Shown piece after piece: positions 6,242 through 8,067 of a stretch of 8,067 nt of DNA; the stretch's first letter is position 1; each line of letters opens with the position of its first letter. The DNA is from Desulfuromonadaceae bacterium (GTDB lineage: Bacteria > Desulfobacterota > Desulfuromonadia > Desulfuromonadales > Geopsychrobacteraceae). The notes under the pieces are model-generated. The model made no database searches. It was not told the origin of the DNA and saw only the letters and a list, made by a program, of their open reading frames with translations. The stretch covers positions 1 through 8,067 of the forward strand of contig WTCI01000123.1 in the NCBI GenBank assembly GCA_013138655.1, read 5' to 3'. A program made the translations under genes and the position numbers.

Positions 6242-8067
6242 CGCTCACCCAATTCAGCGATCGTGATATTTTCTCCCCCCTGCTCTGCCGGGGCGGCATA
6301 AAAAGCGGTCACGCCACTTTGCCCGGCCAGAAATTCACGCACCACCCGGCGCAAAATCCCCTCACCGGAACCGTGAATAATTTCAACCTGCGACAAATTA
6401 TGCAACAGAGCATCATCGACAAATCGCTCCAACGCAGGCAGGGCATCATCGACCCGCTGACCCACCAGCTTAAGCTGCGCCGACACCTGTCGCGCAACGA
6501 TCTTACGCGTCACCTGGCCGCCCCCCTGTTGACTGGAGACGAAACGTCGTGGAGCAAACTGTTCCAAGGCTGCCAAGGGTTGCCGCAGTCGCTTCCCCCC
6601 AACCCGCAGGTCAACACCATCATTGAGCAAACGCTCGACCTGCGCCTCAACGCCCAGGGCGACAATGCGTACCAACTCACCAATTTCCAACTGCCGGGGC
6701 ACGGCTCCTTGCCGTCCAGGTTGCGGCCTAAACGGTTTCAGCTGCTCACGAGCTGCCGCCAGTTCTTCACGATCGGCAACTGCCTCACGTGGCGAAACGG
6801 AACCCTGTTGTTTTTTGCGCAACTGCTTCAGCCGGGCGGACGTTGCCGAAATCAACTCCTCAGCCTGTCGAGCGGCCCGGGCCAGAATCTCTTTTTTCTT
6901 TTCTTTGAGTTGTTGCAACTGCTGCCGGCGCAATTGCTGGGCAGCCCGGGCAGCCACCTTGGCTTGCTGTGCCTGTAGCAACTCTTTTTCCAACTGCTGC
7001 TGTTGTGCGTTTAATTGCGCCAGCAGAGCAGTACTGTCCTGTTCTCCCTGACTCAGATATTGCCGGGCGCGGGCCATAACAACATCGGGCAGACCCAGCC
7101 GCCGGGCTGTTTCCAGCGCGCTGCTCGCACCGGGGAGGCCATAAGTCAACCGATATTTCGGTGCCAGGGTCTCGGGATCAAACTCGACGGCGGCGTTTTC
7201 CACCCCCGGCTGGGCATGGGCAAAATGTTTCAACTGCCCCAAATGGGTGGTCAACATGGTTGTTGCCCCCTGCTCGCAAAGCTGATCCAGGACCGCTTGC
7301 GCCAGCGCCGCGCCTTCCGCTGGGTCAGTTCCGGTACCAGCTTCGTCGAGCAGCACCAATGTTTCGCTGTCCGCCAGACGAAGAATCTCGCGCACCCGCA
7401 ACAGATGCCCGGAAAATGTTGACAGGCTCTGCGCGATGCTCTGCTCATCACCGATATCGACATGCAGTTGTTGATACAGGTGCAGCCGACTGTCAGGATG
7501 ACAAGGGATATGCAGCCCGGAACGAACCATCAACAACAACAGGCCAAGGGTTTTCAGCGCGACCGACTTACCCCCGGTATTCGGCCCGCTGATCACCAGG
7601 ACCCGGCAATCCTTCGGCAGCAACAGGTCGATCGGTACCGCCTGTTGCGGATCAAGTCGACCATTCCTTTCCATCAGCAACGGATGCCGTGCCTGTTTCA
7701 GCTCAACAATTGAATCAGCCACCAGCTCCGGACGCTGCCCCTGGTACTGTCGCGACAAACGGGCCGCCGCCAAACGCAGATCCATGCGCGCCAGCAATTG
7801 TCGGTTGCGGCGTAAATCAACGCTGTCACGCCGCACCAGCTCAGCCAGTTGCAGCAGGATGCGTCGTTCCTCCCGTTGCTCTTCCCGCAGCAGCAGCTGC
7901 AAACTGTTGTTACCCTCAAGAGCTCCGGCTGGTTCGATGTACAGGGTTTGGCCGCTCGCCGATTCATCCTGAACGAAGCCTTTGAGGCGACCGCGGTAAT
8001 CCGCCTTGAGCGGAATGACGTAACGCCCATTGCGTACGGTCACCAGTCGCTCCTGAAAACAACTGGC
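6238..8067 (-). CDS. mutS2: Endonuclease MutS2 / Smr-domain ATPase, N-terminus outside the window
   Basis: MutS2 proteins bind branched DNA and suppress recombination in some bacteria, and split collided ribosomes in Bacillus. The frame stays open to position 8067, so the N-terminus lies outside; 609 residues are visible of a usual ~780-790. The in-frame GTG at 8043 is internal, since family-like LVTVRNGRYVIPLKADYRG spans it. In order: clamp/lever helices, Walker A GPNTGGKS (7564-7587), STFSGHL, Walker B LVLLDEAGTGTDP (aspartate codon near 7347), and the THLGQLKHFA switch. Then come a Gln/Arg-rich coiled coil, a small beta domain (GELVRIVALGVEAQVERL) and a C-terminal Smr domain with HGSGEG (6358-6375). 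The Smr LDLRG motif, usual in MutS2, reads LKLVG here (6460-6474), so both its Asp and Arg are missing. It overlaps dnaG by 4 nt. Confidence 0.95.
   Translation of the reverse strand, partial: ASCFQERLVTVRNGRYVIPLKADYRGRLKGFVQDESASGQTLYIEPAGALEGNNSLQLLLREEQREERRILLQLAELVRRDSVDLRRNRQLLARMDLRLAAARLSRQYQGQRPELVADSIVELKQARHPLLMERNGRLDPQQAVPIDLLLPKDCRVLVISGPNTGGKSVALKTLGLLLLMVRSGLHIPCHPDSRLHLYQQLHVDIGDEQSIAQSLSTFSGHLLRVREILRLADSETLVLLDEAGTGTDPAEGAALAQAVLDQLCEQGATTMLTTHLGQLKHFAHAQPGVENAAVEFDPETLAPKYRLTYGLPGASSALETARRLGLPDVVMARARQYLSQGEQDSTALLAQLNAQQQQLEKELLQAQQAKVAARAAQQLRRQQLQQLKEKKKEILARAARQAEELISATSARLKQLRKKQQGSVSPREAVADREELAAAREQLKPFRPQPGRQGAVPRQLEIGELVRIVALGVEAQVERLLNDGVDLRVGGKRLRQPLAALEQFAPRRFVSSQQGGGQVTRKIVARQVSAQLKLVGQRVDDALPALERFVDDALLHNLSQVEIIHGSGEGILRRVVREFLAGQSGVTAFYAAPAEQGGENITIAELGER

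Noticed and set aside
6319..7592. Several plus-strand ORFs of 135-219 residues antisense to mutS2
   Set aside because: They overlap each other and a clear MutS2 frame. Their Leu/Gln- or Cys/Ser-rich composition mirrors the Gln/Arg-rich coiled coil on the other strand.
8041..8043. GTG at 8043 as the start of mutS2
   Set aside because: The frame is open beyond it with MutS2-like residues, and the protein would lack about 180 N-terminal residues; the gene continues outside the window.

Overview
The window looks like a conserved housekeeping stretch of a Gram-negative bacterial chromosome. Every convincing gene lies on the minus strand, so the DNA is best read from high to low coordinates. In transcription order it holds: the 3' part of mutS2 (running in from beyond position 8067), dnaG (primase), rpoD (primary sigma factor), a CAU-anticodon tRNA, a Nif3-family protein, a coiled-coil/zinc-ribbon protein of the COG1579 type, and most of rnpB (RNase P RNA, leaving the window at position 1). 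From memory, dnaG-rpoD-tRNA-nif3-zinc ribbon-rnpB with mutS2 in front of dnaG fits the Desulfuromonadales (Geobacter, Pelobacter, Desulfuromonas relatives). That placement is inferred from gene order and protein style and was not tested by a search.

Region 8067-4412: mutS2 and dnaG overlap by 4 nt (ATGA), so their translation is probably coupled. Region 4341-2578: rpoD follows dnaG after 70 nt with a strong ribosome binding site. The block therefore joins replication initiation (primase), transcription initiation (sigma factor) and a MutS2/Smr protein linked to DNA or ribosome quality control. It resembles the classical rpsU-dnaG-rpoD macromolecular synthesis operon, with mutS2 directly upstream of dnaG; rpsU is not visible here.

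Region 2577-2232 is the only protein-free stretch over 300 nt. It holds a near-consensus sigma-70 promoter (TTGACA, 18 nt, TACAAT), the tRNA gene with encoded CCA, a small hairpin just after the tRNA, a leader of about 150 nt, and a strong intrinsic terminator only 2 nt before the nif3 Shine-Dalgarno. The tRNA looks more like tRNA-Ile2 (CAU, lysidine-modified) than tRNA-Met. The terminator and a possible 21-codon leader ORF that overlaps the nif3 start suggest that nif3 may be controlled by attenuation.

Region 2231-1: nif3, the zinc-ribbon gene (GTG start) and rnpB follow closely. The 5' end of rnpB lies about 10-15 nt after the zinc-ribbon stop codon, and I saw no separate promoter or terminator between them. 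I found no mobile element, CRISPR array, toxin-antitoxin pair or defence island, and nothing that supports a new multi-gene system. The points worth a second look are regulatory (nif3 leader), RNA identity (the tRNA) and motif variants (the Smr domain of MutS2, Toprim of DnaG).
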